DNA of 64,000 nucleotides from Glandiceps talaboti (lineage: Eukaryota; Hemichordata; Enteropneusta; Spengelidae), in NCBI RefSeq assembly GCF_964340395.1, contig NC_135553.1, positions 17,875,001 to 17,939,000 of the forward strand. Direction: 5' to 3'. Positions 1-14,114 of this stretch are shown here, in pieces; within the stretch, counting starts at the first letter, position 1; every line of letters starts with the position of its first letter. The notes beneath the pieces are model-generated. The model saw nothing but the letters and a program-made list of their open reading frames with translations. It was not told where the DNA came from and ran no database searches. The position numbers were made by a program, and so were the translations under genes.

Positions 1-1572
1 CATACATACATACATGCCATCCAAACATCTCCAAATCCCACCTAGCAATATGACATGTATCAACACTGGCTGATGTTTCAGTAATCTTTCCATATAACAT
101 ATAAATAATTCTATAAATTCATAAGGTAATAGTATTTGCATATGTTACTTTGATCTCCACATGTGTTATTTCAGTAAGTATGTTAAAAATGTTAAACCAT
201 GCCATATGGGTAAGTTAACAGATACTGTAAAATACATGTGATACCAATTTCCCAATTATTGTATTACGAAAACGAATCTTACATATATCTGGTACTGAAA
301 AAGGAGACTCAGCTGAACAGACTAATCTATTCCCAGTGTTCCCTGTAATGCGTTTTTAACAAGTCAACCAACTATTGTGACGATGTCAGTTTCCTTTTGA
401 AATATTACACCAATATTCAGTGGAACATATGGGAGTTTCTTATCATAGCTAGGAACACGTACACACCTATGACATTTGAAAATGAAACCTGAAAGCTTCT
501 ACATTAATTTCAGTCTGTTCAAAATACTAGATATTTTGTTACAAGGTGATATTTTTGTGTCAGGTATTTGCAAGACGAGCACACATTTTGTAATGCCGTG
601 TCCACCTTTTAGGAACGGTAATTGGTTTTCTTTTCTTTCTTTTTTTTACATATGCTGCGACATATGACGCAAGTCTGATAAAATGCGTTATAATTATTTC
701 CTTTCAAATATTTTATAGACTCTTTTAAGATGGTGCTGCCGTTGTTCTCTAATATTACCTGATGTTGTGATTGATGTATGATGCTAAAGTCGGCCGTGTG
801 GAATAAAGCGTGTGTTATTTTGACGTAATGCTATACCTCTAGTCATTTAGCCCTAACATTTCTTTTCTCGTGTAATCGAAGCTATCCCAATTATCGTCAC
901 CCCATTTGGGATTTCAGATTCTTTAGATTGATAGTTATTGGCGTAATAGGGAAATGGAAATTTGTGTTATATTAGAGAGAACAGATTAACCCAACAGCAT
1001 TATGTGAACAAAATACTATCAAACGTTACCGTCAGTATTTTAAAGGTCTCTGGTAGAAAACACATGAACAATATTATCAAATGCTACTGTTAGTATTTTA
1101 AAAGTATCTCGTTTCTTCGTAGGCAGGAATGAGTGAATTGACAGTCTCTACAATATAAATACGGCCAAATAAAAACAGTAGTGTGTTTCCAATGACCCGA
1201 CTTTAAGCCCCCAACCATAAACACTTTTTTGTATGCAAAAAGGTAAAATGGTAAAAATTTACTTCTATTTCCGTGTACACCTTCATGCCTTTGCCTCATC
1301 TGTAGTCACTTTTTAAAAATTTCAGAGAGAGAAACCAGGTATTGTTGGACTATAAGAGTACAGTTTGCATACCGTGTTCGTTTTGTCTTCATTTACTGAT
1401 AGTCATAGGTCTAGTCAGAGGCCATTAACTGTAAATAATCCGACACCCTTGGGTTAAAGCTCCATTATTTACCCACCCATATAATAGCGCTGTTACTAAC
1501 CCTGGTGCACATACACATTGTCATGTCAATGAACAAATTCTACATTGAATCTTGCTTTCTGCCCAAGTCACT

Positions 1573-1655
1573 TTGTAGTGAAGTGGTTACTGAGCATGTC
1601 TTTGGATAGATTGGTACAGTAACAGAGCTAGAGGTATAATGTTCGAACCCCACCG
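1573..1655 (+). repeat. tRNA-like (pol III box A/B) fragment, possible SINE head
   Basis: TAGTGAAGTGGTTA at about 1575 resembles an internal pol III A box. GTTCGAACCCC at about 1641 is a good B box about 65 bases downstream. The sequence cannot be folded convincingly into a complete tRNA (no matching acceptor stem), so a decayed tRNA-derived SINE head is more likely than a working tRNA gene. No poly-T terminator was identified directly after it. Confidence 0.3.
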
Positions 1656-2029
1656 AGGTAATGGCACACTTTATTACAGAATGACAAGTACAGAATTAGG
1701 CACTGTAGAACACGGTGTTAGACAGGGCAGCACAGCACATGTTGGTTGCATTGTAACAGTTGACAAGTAGGGGACAGTGCTATAGAAATGATTAACAGGC
1801 TGAGGATAGTTTCATTCACGAGTTTAAAGTGTTAGAAGACAGTTCCTGTCATGGATTAAGGGTATGCAGACACTTTCTTTGTGTAAAAAGTGTCCCGTTA
1901 AGTGAAAAAGTGTCCGCTAAATGAAATTGAGAGCACAGTTGAAACAATGGGGAAGAGTTTGAAAGGATTATAACTTCTTTTACACCTCATCAAACTCTCA
2001 CGGAAGTATGATTGTAACTGACGAGTATC

Positions 2030-2150
2030 TTATCTTGGGGTCGAAGTAATTTTTAAAATTTTTAAAGTAAAATAAAATAAACCGGCCTACCTACCCTATT
2101 TATGAAGTCATGTTATCGAAAACAATTTTTCTTTGCCTAAAGAATCAGAT
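2030..2150 (-). repeat. Dispersed repeat, inverted copy of 5875-5995
   Basis: The segment around CCTACCTACCCTATTT and AAGTCATGTTATCG is the reverse complement of 5875-5995 (CGATAACATGACTTC, then AATAGGGTAGGTAGG), with flanking A/T-rich sequence also matching. The two copies are inverted relative to each other and about 3.8 kb apart on either side of the exon at 5074. They are probably two insertions of one interspersed element; the boundaries are approximate. Confidence 0.6.
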
Positions 2151-5073
2151 AACAACGTCTTGCCCAAATGTTACCAAAAAAAAACTAAACTGAGAAAAAA
2201 GACTTGAGTCTTCGTTCAAATAAAGAGACACGTTCAAGTTTTGTGACATGATCCTATTTTCAGGGTCCATGTCATACAGAACGAATGAGCAGGCAGGACG
2301 TAGTTACAATAAAAAGGTACGAATTCAATGAGGCTTGAATTTGAATGAGTGTGTCATTGATAATATACAGTGTACAGAAGGAAGGGTTTTGATTCAATCG
2401 TCCTGCCGTTCAGTTTTATGATCTTTGCGTATGATTTGATAATCCCAAGGCTTCTGTGCAACCATGCTGCATGTACGCATGCTTCTATCAAACACGTTAA
2501 CGAAAAATAAGGGTTGTGCTGAAATATAACCTGTTCGGGGACGAGGCGGTTATTGTCATCAAAAAACTCATAACATCATTGAAAAGTATGCCATAGTCTA
2601 TATTTGATTTCCTTCCTAACCTTCTCTAAATTCAATATGTACTCTGGAAAAATCATTCTTGACATATAGAAGATCCATCTGCTCTTCTGTTGACAAGGGC
2701 TTTCAGCGATTGCAAATCGATGCTATCAGATTTATTGGATGTTTGTATAGATCAAGACAATAACCAATGTAAAGTAACATTTCTAATTGGAGGAAATGAT
2801 TTGTCAAATGTCTACGTCAATATGAAGATAGTAATTGTTGTTCTACATTACCACAGTTTCAATATGTATTTATTACACATTTAGTATGACTGTCCATCTT
2901 GACATTTGTACTGCGTTTAACCTCCTTTAAAAAAAAAAATTCAGATAATTGCCGGATCAGTGACATATGTCATGTACTTTGTGATGTTTAAATTGTAGTG
3001 ATTTGTTAAAATAATGTGCAAAGGTGGTATAGACATATAAACACAATATACACATTAATTGCATAGGTGTTCATCATAGCTCTTTGACCGAATGTTGGCC
3101 TTATTTGTTGCGAAAAAAAATACAATAATGGTAGCCCTAGAATGATAGGACAAAGAGACTGCCTATATATAACATTTGAACGTAACCTTTCTGCTAGCTG
3201 GCATCATTAGATTTGACAGTTGACCTTGACATCAACGTCAGGTTCAAATGTCAAAATCAAACTATTTCTTCCATTTGTACATGATTGATTTCTTTCAAGT
3301 GTTGTGCAAAGGTGATACAGAACATGGGACATAGCAGCCATATTGCTATGGAAACAAGACTCGTGACCTTCAGGGGTCAAATTCTCAACATCATGAAAAG
3401 ACATCGATTGGGGAATAGTAAGGGAAAAATTTTGTCTTCATCAAAGAATTGCCTTGAACATTCATAGCCAATGACACTATACACATCGAAGCTGACTAGG
3501 GAGGATTCAAAACATTCAATATTGCAGTTCATTGTGACAATATTGAGAAAATGTCATGATTTCCGATACCTCTATTCCCCTAGGCTATTACGAAATATGT
3601 GTTATATATTACGTCAACGATATAATCTCGATTTCTGAGAAATACTTTATACCTAGAGCGTGTCAAAGTGCAACGTCTACATGATTTAAATTGTCTCCCT
3701 GTTTCTATTGTACATCAATATATTGACAAAAGCTGCCGATTGTAAGGACCGTTGTTTTACAGAGTAATTTATGTAAGAATAGTATTCAAATGTATTTTCA
3801 TAAGTGTGAATGTCAACGACGCTGAAAAACGTGTTCTTACGCAATTTTTCAGTGGGCGGGCCGAATTCTTTTTTTCTCGATCGGTAGCGGGAGGGGAGTA
3901 AACAAGGAAGAATTGTGGCGGGGAAGTCCTGATTTTGATACAGTGGGAGTAGAGGGGAAAACATATGGAATTGTTGGGGAGGGTACACATTGTGTACGTC
4001 AAAATGAATTGTTGGTATAGTGGAAAGCACAACGTTTTCCTGACATGGGGGGGGGGGGGGGAAGTGGGTAAAGCATTGACATTTATTTTATTGCAGTGAA
4101 TTGCGGGCAGGTTGAAACCAAGAGGGGGGGGGGTAGATATCCTTCATCACCAGAGGGAGGGCACATAAGAATATATAAGCAAATTCTCCACAATTTTGTT
4201 TGTTTGGGGGAGGGGGGCGATTCTATTAAAAATATATTTTTTAGTCTGATACAACATACATGTATAATTAATGAAACCACAGATCTGCCCGTTGGCTGCA
4301 CCTGATAAATGCCACAAGCATAATTGACGCTCGAATGAGTAGAGCGTAAATGAAGCAGATTACTTGATTGAAAATGTACTGCTTCAACAAAGTACTGTTA
4401 ATTTTTTTATTTCATTTCGATGATGCAATGCAAACATCCCTCTTAGAATATGACATCATATTTAGATCAAGAAACTATTCAATATCGTAACCCTTATAAC
4501 GCGTTTCTTTACCCACTCGATCGACCAGTAAAATCAACAAAACCGCTACAACTTGTGTAATAAGGTGTTTAATATTAAAATATCATAAAGCGTGACACAT
4601 CGGAATATTAATTCGTTGCTTGATATACATATAATTCGGGAAAAAAATAGTACAACGAAGCTAAAGTCCCGCTTTTGTTATGCTGTCTCAAAAATTATAT
4701 TTTGTATGACTCATCACAACGCTGTTATGCTTCTGGTAGACACAGAAAACTGACTTTTGCCCTGAAAAATCATTATGCAACTGCTAAAGAAGATGACCCT
4801 ACACTTTCCAGGGGAAAAGGTTAAAGAATCAAGGATACGAGCACAGCTTTCTGTTTATAGCTGGCAAGATGATTAACAAAATATAAAATACTCATTGAAT
4901 TCTACGAGATAGATTGTCATTTACTTAATATCCAAACCTGAAGAAAAAAATCATTGTCACCAGACTGAGCTTGAGATACTAAGTATGTCCATTGCAATAT
5001 TATTTGCTAGTATATCTGCCAATTTATTACCATATATGAAAATTTAAAGTTAATCTTTTTACATTCGCTGCAG

Positions 5074-8000
5074 GTCACTGAGGAAGCACGTAATCCTCTA
5101 GAAATTATTGATGTTCAGTGCGTGGTCTCTTGTGAGTTGATTGAGTCCACCGACAAGAATCACCGCGGAAGCATCAGCTTAGAGTGCTCTGTCAGTATGA
5201 GCGAAGGCAAGTACGGTTGGATATGGCAAAATGAGTTAGACCAGAAGAAGAAGGACAACCAAGAGAGACAGTTTCGTACCAAGCGTACTATCCTTACGGG
5301 ACTTACCACAGTGGCTATCGGATTAATTTACACAGTTACCTCGGTTACGAGAGTGCATTCAGGCGCTTACTACTACGGCATACTCATCATTACACTGGGA
5401 CTGTTCATCATCACCGTGTCTTGTGTTTATTTATACATGCTAGCAAAAGCCAGAAAAGACATGGTGTCTACCGTCACAAACAATGGTACACCAGAATTCG
5501 GAACACAATTTGATCAACGGAACATTTCAAAGGATGGTTACAATTTACCACGTCAATCAAGGTATGGAATTAATTTATGCATTTTGATTTAAATCTAAAG
5601 TCGTCATGGAAACGAGCACACAAAGAGAAACTTTTAAATTAATTCATTGACACCGTACGGTTATGACAGCTATTATATTTGACACAATATGTACCTCATT
5701 CATCATGTATGCAGCGTCAAAACTCACAAGATAATGATCACGTGATTGATTGCCCTAATAATTCAACACTCAATATACTTGACTTGTGCTCTTAAATGAG
5801 AGCGTTTCAAGTTTCCCTTCTATTCAAAATACTCACATAAATGTCAATTTGGAATGAATTCAAGTTTTATATAAGGCGAAAATAATTTTTAAAATGTTTT
5901 GTTTCCGATAACATGACTTCAGAAAATAGGGTAGGTAGGTCAGGATTTTATTCTACATTTTAATTTTTTTTAATTACTCCGACCCGAAGACAAGATACTC
6001 GTTGGTCACAATACTTCCATAACAGTTGATGAGATGTAAAAGAAGTAAATGAAGACAATTATGTGATTCAGAAGTAGACAAACACAATATGCAGACTGTG
6101 CTGTTAAAGGCTGAAATGACATCATTTCTCTCTGGATGTGTTTTAAAAGTAACCAAAGATACTTTGACAAGAAAATCTACAGTGAAATAGAAGTAAATTG
6201 TCATAATTTTACCTTTAAATTTTTGCATGTAAATTTTTTTTTTAGGGTCGGAGGCTTAAACTAGGGTCGGTTGTGTTGTCGGAAATACACTTTTTTTATT
6301 TTGCCTTATCGTCATAGAAAATCATAAATAAGATTTGTGTCATCCAAAGTGTGGACTTATAACAAAATATAAAGTTTATGAATTATATGGTCGACGGAAA
6401 TAGCTTTATACCAAAAAAATGTTAGTAGATATTTCTTACAGCTTGGAAAAGAACATAATTATTTTAAAAAATCAATCTTTTACCTATCAATAAATGATGG
6501 CAATTTTTGTGATTTCAAAATATTCTCCGATCACATCGAGACTGGGTTATAGAAACCAAATCTGTACAGTATAGGAAATCAAATTTGGGTATATGAGATT
6601 GTTTTTCGATTGGATCTACCTTTCTGTAAAATTAATTTGGTAATATCGAAACGACTTAGTGCATAATTTCCGGGCCAATAATTAGACAGTTAGATTGTAC
6701 CGCATGCCATGAGCCTGGTGATTGCTTACTTAGCAACGAGGTACTAAGAGACACGGTGAAGTTGTGAGCAATGAACTAAACGAACGGCAAATTTGCTAAC
6801 AACAACGTGTCGTTATTTAGCGAGTAACATTCTAAATTTTGGTGAGAGCAATTCTGATAAGCTGGACCATTTGGAACGATTTTGTTAGAAATTAATGATT
6901 TCTTTCTCAACACTTTCCATGTCTTGAATAGCCGTGCATACTACGGGAAGAAAATGCAATGAATTTGTATTTTACTGTAAGCACCATACAATCAGTGCTG
7001 CTGCCATCGACAGGCACATCTTGAATCACATAAAACGTTAAAAGTTCAAGATCGAAACACACCGTGAAATAATACGTAGCTGCGACCGTTAACGCGTTGT
7101 GACTTCAGTAAATGTTTATGACAAGGTAACATAATATCGTATGTATAAAAGATTGCACTGTGCTCGCCAAGTAATTCTGGTAAGACGAGGTTAAAGCTAT
7201 ATGTATTTGTCCAAGTTGTATGCTTTCCATCAATCATATGATAAAATGGCTGGTGATATAAATATAGACATTTTAATGGTAATCAAAGAATAACAGATTA
7301 GCCATTGGCAAATAAACGACCTTGCATTAGTCTTGCTTTTTGTGACTTTTACCTTGTTTGAAATGTTGTAGGATATATAAATACATTTAATAATGATTTA
7401 TATGCGTTATTCTTCTATTTATATTAAACAGGTTCAATTTGCTGTTGTGTTATGTGCTTACATATGTGTATGTATGTATGTATGTATGTATGTATGTATG
7501 TATGTATGTATGTATGTATGGATGGATGGATGGATGGATGGATGTATGGGTGGGTGGATGGATGGGTGGATGGATGGGTGTATGGATGTGTGTATGTATA
7601 TATGCTTTAATATCGAAGTATGTATGTATTATACCATGGAAGTTTCACCCACGGTTATATACTTCCATGATTATACTAAGTCATTGGTGCGTGTGAGGGG
7701 AGGGGGGGGGGTTACGTCAGAGTGACTTTCCATGACCTTGCATCGAAGCTTTTATTTATGGACACTGGAGTACAATTACCAATTACAAAACTAATAACAT
7801 TTTGATAAACATATCAATTTTCTAATTTTCACATTGGCTCTATAAAACTGGGCGGAGTAGTCTCTATGGTTACGACACGTACAGACTTTTGTTCTAAAAC
7901 AGATAAAAAACTGAAACGCATATGATGATTGTAAGTTCGTGTTTAAAGATATAATAGACGTTATAATCGTTATTAGGTTTCACATAACCACCAGGTATAT

Positions 8001-9473
8001 ACTGTAGTGAGTGAAAACACACATAGACCTTTTCTTAAGCTTTTTTGTTTTTATGTACTAGCACTGTTCTAGTAATGATGATCGCAAAATGGCGTAGGAG
8101 TCAGATGAAGTCCTGTCGTATTTATTGTTATAATTCCTTATTAGTGTCAAAGAGGCATTTATTTTATCTTTGAGTCTACAATTCATACATTGTACCTTTT
8201 TGCGCTTCATTTCCTTGGAAGGAACCTTGGAACATTGCTAGTTTGCTTGAATGTTTGTCTTAATTGTGAATTGATAGACTATAACTGGAAGAAACAAATC
8301 GCGCAAAATTGGCAATATACAGGAAACGCATTGACGATTTAATTACAATTGCCGACATCAGACCGTGGGACAAACTGAACCAGTCCTGTTACAAACAAGG
8401 AAAGTAAACAAACGAATTTGGATTAATAACACTTGACACAGTATGTTGGGACAACATAGACTTGTATTACACACCATGGTTTGATAAGAACAGTTTTATG
8501 GTCTCTTTATGTGTACATGAAATGCCAGGGGAACTGGAAATGTGTTTGTGAATGAGAACTATTAAGAGGCCATACAACTGTTCTTATCAAATGATGAAAT
8601 GTAATACATGTATATGTCTCTCTGTATTTCCAACATGCTGTGTCAAGTGTTATTAAGCCAATTCATTTTATTTTACTTTCCCTGTTTGTAATAGGTTCCA
8701 TTCGTCCACAATCCGATGTCAGCAGTTGTAATGAAAATTCAGTGAGCACAAATAATATGTCGGTTTACCAACATATAAAACTATATTGTTTCTTGGCGAG
8801 TTGCAGAACGCTGCGCATGACGGTGGTTGTATGTAATGGTTTGAGAACAGTCCTACCAGCCTGAATGTATTAGTGGGCCGAGAATAACACTTTCAATGTT
8901 ATAAGAATAATTGGCCTGTGTTGTATGGACTTTATTACTTTTATAGAGCAACCGGACACGTTTTATCTTTCAGCATGACAAGTTTATCACTGTACATGTG
9001 TCATACTAAAGGCAGATTTCCGTTTGTTTTGTGTATTTCAACCACGATAAGCTGACTATTCATATATTCACATTCATCGGAGTTGTATTCAAATATATTC
9101 CTTCAGGCGAACTGCTCTAAAACGATTCTCAATTCTAATGAAATTTTGTGTTGCTTTATTTATTAGGCTATAGTATCGGCACTGACCTAATTCTTTATCA
9201 ATCTCTATCCGTTTCAGTTATGTATCGACCGTCACGGAGACCTCCCTATCTGCTAACGTGTACACAGAAACCACTGATGTCACGGATTATGGGGCTCCAA
9301 GCTACAACACTCGTGGTGAACCAGAAGCTGAGGAGTATTCGGAGCCGATATTCATTGTAGCGCCCTCATCAAAATCAAAGAAATGTAAAGGGAAAAAATT
9401 TACCAAGGCTCCCCTGTCTTGCCTCGAACAAGAAGATTATCTACCGAACGAAATACCAATTCCAATCCAATGA
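5074..9473 (+). CDS. Unrecognised two-transmembrane-segment protein, 3' exons (partial)
   Basis: Two coding exons are supported: 5074-5561 and 9218-9473. The first follows a good acceptor (TTCGCTGCAG) and ends at AAG|GTATGG in phase 2. The second follows CCGTTTCAG, restores the frame (AG+T = Ser) and runs to TGA at 9471-9473. They give 247 residues, open at the N terminus. Visible are an N-terminal region with scattered cysteines, a charged stretch rich in K, Q and E just before the first membrane helix (about residues 72-94), a very short loop (HSGAYYY), and a second helix (about 102-123). A roughly 120-residue polar tail rich in S, T, Y and E follows, with a lysine cluster ([10 protein letters not shown]). 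The helical-hairpin topology with a charged flank fits a small integral membrane protein whose two termini lie on the same side. I do not recognise the family. The intervening intron is 3.7 kb and contains repeats. Confidence 0.6.
5875..5995 (+). repeat. Dispersed repeat, partner of 2030-2150
   Basis: Contains CGATAACATGACTTC and AATAGGGTAGGTAGG, followed by an A/T-rich stretch and CTCCGACCCGAAGAC. The order matches the reverse complement of the copy at 2030-2150. GGGTCGGAGGC and AGGGTCGG motifs at 6242-6270 may be a further part of the same element. Confidence 0.6.
7467..7596 (+). repeat. TATG / GATG tetranucleotide microsatellite
   Basis: About 13 TATG units run into GATG units and then degenerate GGTG/GATG units. 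Long open frames here (runs of Met-Tyr-Val-Cys or Trp-Met-Asp-Gly) are artefacts of the repeat. Confidence 0.95.
8424..8655. mobile_element. Palindromic MITE-like element
   Basis: The left arm (TAATAACACTTGACACAG, later TTTGATAAGAACAGTT) is matched by the reverse complement at the right end (CTGTGTCAAGTGTTATTA, preceded by AACTGTTCTTATCAAA). The element is about 232 bp, most of it arm, and has no coding capacity. This is the structure of a small non-autonomous inverted-repeat element. I could not fix a target-site duplication. Confidence 0.75.
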
Positions 9474-10035
9474 CAATTTATTTGGGCTTTTGTTCAAATT
9501 TTCCAAGTTTCAAGATATTTGAAAGACTGATTAAGATTTGAACTAGCTAAACTCAAAAGATGAAAGAAATATTTGTAATATTATTCTGTTGATGAAGAAA
9601 ACAGAAAATGTATTTTTTACAGTATTACTACACAGCTGATTACGCAGCTAAATGAAAGTATTGAAACATTTTGTATACCAGAGACGTTTACGTCATAATA
9701 TTTATATTTTTCACCTAGAGATGATAAAAAGATAATTAATAATTATATAAACAGTATATAGTAAGAACGGTTGTTAGTATTGACGACTCACATGTATGTC
9801 GGGTGAAAATAAGACATCACCTACGGCCAAATACACATTAAGTAGTTTTCTACGCTCTATGGATTATTCAATACTACAACTGTAGTCCCGTCCTGCATTC
9901 CGCCCAAGCCACGAGAATCTACGAGACTATTGCAAATGCCGCAGAGATCAAAGACGTGATGTGTTGCCTATTGCATCAAACATAACACGTTACTCTATAG
10001 CCCGCAGTTGATAGTGACTAATTACATAAAACGCT

Positions 10036-10206
10036 TTGATAGATGAAGGTGTCTTACTGGAGAGAACAGTGCTCAATGCAATATTTATAGCAGATCATGA
10101 ATATGAGAAATCAGGAAGTTACAATTATAATTTGGAGTGTCGCGCTGTTTCTGAAGATGGCAAAAGCATGAAACCCCGAGTTACAAGTTGTGACTGCCCA
10201 ATTCCT
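10036..10206 (+). pseudogene. Orphan exon-like open stretch, possible PKD-like fragment
   Basis: The frame reads ADHEYEKSGSYNYNLECRA followed by a Cys-containing stretch. The H-x-Y-x-x-x-G-x-Y pattern resembles the F-strand region of PKD/immunoglobulin-like beta sandwiches. There is no clear donor site or neighbouring exon, and the frame decays into AT-rich sequence. It may be an isolated exon remnant or chance. Confidence 0.2.
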
Positions 10207-10322
10207 CGGATCAGATATATAAATATATGTATACACTTCTTAGCTAGAAGAGATGCTGGATACATTATGTTAAACATTACTTAATATTTACTTATTACAG
10301 CCCGGAGGTGACGCATTACTGT

Positions 10323-10326
<4 letters not shown>

Positions 10327-10382
<56 letters not shown>
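10327..10382. repeat. (AT)n microsatellite
   Basis: About 28 uninterrupted TA dinucleotides. Confidence 0.98.
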
Positions 10383-10384
<2 letters not shown>

Positions 10385-12779
10385 CCATAACTCAAGAGTT
10401 TCACGCTTTTTTGCGATAAGTATAGTGATCACCATATTGCTGAAATAGTTTGTCAAGGTCTATCAAGTTGCGCATCAGATGTTGGGTAGCACATTGCGTA
10501 ACAAGATGATTGGACAAACCATATACCCTCCACCAACATAGACCCTCTTGACTACTAGTACTTCATATATGGGGGTTTTCTGATGTGATTGACGAGATAG
10601 AATTTATTCCCGTGGCAGCATTTCGAAACCAAATGAGATCTTTTGTTGAGTAACTTTTGTGATAGGAAGCCATCAATAAGACTTTATAGTGTCTATTTTA
10701 TTTACTCTTCACATGTGTATGACTGTGCAAAATCTTTCTCTCTGAGTGTGCTATTTGATTTATGCTGTTGCATCTTACTAGCCATGGAATAGAAGGGATG
10801 GTAGAAGTGAAGAAGAAACTTTGGACTTTTTCATCTAAAATCATTTTAAAGTGGCAGAGTCTGTAACTGTGGTCTGATTGTCACGTTCCATTGTCCCATA
10901 ATGGCCTTTAAAAAACAAAACATTTTTTTAATAACTCTACCAGTTGCTACATAGACTTGATTCATCAGATGTAATGGTGTTATTCTATGATAGTTTAATA
11001 TGAAACAAAGGACGCCCCCATTTTTTTAAAGTCGACACCGTTACTGACTGTGTCCCTTTTAATGACTGCTCACTGTAGCTTTTAAATTGATTGTATTTTT
11101 TGCGTCAAATTTGATTGAAATCCGGACGTATATGGACCATTATCACGTAATGCTTCAGTCTTCAAGATGGAGGAGGTGTGCGACGTATCCGTTACCAAGG
11201 AAATGAGTGCAACGATCCTACTTTCTCGATTAGTACATTGACCTTAAAGCTTGTAATAACTCCAAGTTCATTATCATAAAGGTTAGCGCTATAATGTTAT
11301 ATAAGTCCCACCACAAGATGGGGGGAACTCGTCATCGTTAACAAGCTTGCCAATTAAAATTTCAAGTTTAAATTATGTCGCCATTAATTTGGAACAACCG
11401 ATAGTAACCACCAATACGAGTAACCGCTCGGCCAATATGCGTCCTCGGACGGACGGTACACGGTCAGGTAACCACACACGCACAGTAGTGGTAGGTAACT
11501 TACGATAAAGGTCTAGATACATGTAATTAGTATATTTGAGATAGCACTGTTGCGTTCACCACGTCACTAACCTCTTCAAGCATCTCCGCTACAAGTAAAA
11601 GAAACACGATAACGTCTCCTGCACATTAAATTACCGTACTCAAGTTGCCACAACGAGGCGTTTTAGTCACCTCGTTTCCATGTCAACCACTTGTTAATGT
11701 GTTTCGAACACGACATTGTTAACTAAGGACACTAAGTATGATCAAATCTCTGGATAGGGGCAGATTTTCTGTATGTCGTTCCCGAAGATAATGAGTTTTC
11801 AATCCCATTAATTTCACTTAATCTCAGTCTCAGACATCATCACTGAAAATCTAAGTAAGGTTTAAAAAAAACCAGGATGACAATGAGAGACGAGACGGCC
11901 AAATGTCTATCTACAAATATACTAGTTCATCTATATATACATATAAATATGGACGTTATTTTGTACTTCAGTGTTATAGTATATGTAATTAAATAGTATA
12001 AATTGTCATAAATAAATGCCTTTGAATTGAATTCCTCTTTAAATGTTTCTAGTTTATCAACCGCAGTCATACATATCATCTACTCGCGCAACCAGTCTTA
12101 CATTTTACCCATGAATGACGCCCTCAAACGAGTAGAATAACTTACATTTGATACATTTGTTTTATTTGGCTCTCAATTCCATACGTGCATTCATTTCATA
12201 CGAGGTGTGCACTACGCACATATGTACACAGCGTTGAAATTTTCTCTCACCTGTAAAATTCTCCCATACGTCATCAGCTATATAGCAGTCTGAGCTGTCA
12301 TTAAGCTTACATAGTCCTGTTTGCAAACGGTGTATGGGACGCGATTCCCTTGAACATGTGGAAGGGACATGGTCAGTATATGAGTTCCGACTTCAAATAC
12401 TCCGTCTGCCAGCAGAACTAGCAAGCTATATCGCTATTATATATGTGGTCACTGCTAACTCACCTTGAGTGGCCCACTTGCCACAATTTCCTATCTAATG
12501 TTAGTCGATCGTACACAGATCTAACGCTAATTGAAATTCATTGGTCATCCGATATGCATGTTCGGATCATAAAAGTGATCGCTACATGTTGAATTTCATT
12601 TAACTTTCATAAATCGTAAAAATTTAATTCTGCTCCGAAACAAAGTTTAAATTGTTTTAGCAACTTTAGCTCATGCAGTTACTGGCTAGGTTATATTATT
12701 AAGCACGGAAACCCCCGAACCGCGCGTAAAATTGGACGATTGTTGCGCTTTTTTAAATAAATGAGAAATATTAAACATA

Positions 12780-12780
12780 C

Positions 12781-12852
<72 letters not shown>
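12780..12852. repeat. (CA)n microsatellite
   Basis: About 36 CA dinucleotides. The Cys-Val run on the minus strand is an artefact. Confidence 0.98.
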
Positions 12853-12855
<3 letters not shown>

Positions 12856-14038
12856 ATTCACATCCACACGTTGTACACTGCTGCTGTGAATCATTCAAAA
12901 ACTTCAACTATCCACGGTATGAGCGATTTATTTGGTTTCTTGCTTATAATCGTTATTACCCAAACTTCGACTACAACAGTGTGTTGTGCCCTATAAACTA
13001 ACTACTTACTATACAGTACTTCAGTGTATTCATTTGATATCTTCAATGTTCTCAAACTGTGTGTGTTTTGGCAGTGTTTATTATGGCTAGTCAAACCCTA
13101 ACCACAAAAGACATTGAAAGTTCACACAATCAAGCCAAAGAATACAGGCAGAGGAACAATCAGATTGAGGTCACCAACACTATATAATATATACACGTAG
13201 TGTCTTTTTGTTGACGACACTAGTACAGACCAAGGTGACATTTCAAAACGTTTGTTCCTACCTTTCAACCTCGTATATATCTTCGATCGAGTTCGTAGTG
13301 CTTCGTCAAGATTGGGTTAAATTCTGGCAGTCTGATTTATCAGCATACTGCCAGGAGTGACGCAATGTTCGGCGTTTAATAAGGTAAGACGTTTATTTAT
13401 TTCTAGACTATTACGACATGTCTTTGACTACCAGTTGCGACTCCAGTGAATGTTAGATGGACAATCAACACGGTTTGGTGCCTTTAGTATTACTTCACAA
13501 CACCTTCAATACACATCACACAGAAAGTTTTTTTGTTGAATGGATGAGAATGTGCTTGGCGGTATTGCCTTACATACCCGTATATGCTAATCACTAACTA
13601 AGGCCTAGTCGAGTTAAATTAAAGTTGCCACAGGTGGGGCCATTTTTTATTCTAGAAATCCTCTCCATATATAAGTATGTCTGAGAGATTCTACACCTAT
13701 AGAAATGTGGTGCCCACGATATGCCACATTTTGAATAGGACATTTCTAACATCATGCAAAATACTTGACGTAGGCAAACGATTTATTAACCATCCATCCA
13801 TCCGATCCAATCAAGTCATAATTTCTTTAGCACTGACGGAAGTTCAGACGAGAACGGGATGACCATATCGCATTCTAAGGGAGTTTACATTTTTAACTTG
13901 GGGGTGTCATCAAAGGGTTGTATTCGATCAGTGACCCCCGCTAGGTTGACTTTTACTCTGTATAATTAGACTAAGATTAAAAACTAAGTATCGTCAATTA
14001 GATTGACTTGTACTTGGTATCATCACCCACTGATTGTT

Positions 14039-14039
<1 letters not shown>

Positions 14040-14112
<73 letters not shown>
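14040..14112. repeat. (CA)n microsatellite
   Basis: About 36 CA dinucleotides without interruption. Confidence 0.98.

Positions 14113-14114
<2 letters not shown>

Larger units (their letters stand above)
1..5073. other. Non-coding stretch, no supported gene
   Basis: I see no convincing coding exon here. Open frames are short and lack paired splice sites or recognisable domains. Notable contents are a weak tRNA-like A-box/B-box pair near 1575-1650, one arm of a dispersed inverted repeat at 2030-2150, and G-rich runs at 4047-4061, 4122-4130 and 4205-4218. The upstream exons of the two-membrane-segment gene that continues at 5074 must lie here or left of the window, but I could not pick them out. 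Confidence 0.6.
5562..9217 (+). other. Intron of the two-TM gene, repeat-bearing
   Basis: GT-AG intron inferred from the matching phase of the flanking exons. It contains the inverted copy of the dispersed repeat (5875-5995), a TATG/GATG microsatellite (7467-7596), and a 232-bp palindromic element (8424-8655). No coding exon inside was supported. Confidence 0.5.

Noticed and set aside
1573-1655. Functional tRNA gene
   Set aside because: A and B boxes are present, but there is no pairing acceptor stem or clear anticodon arm; it was kept only as a tRNA-like fragment.
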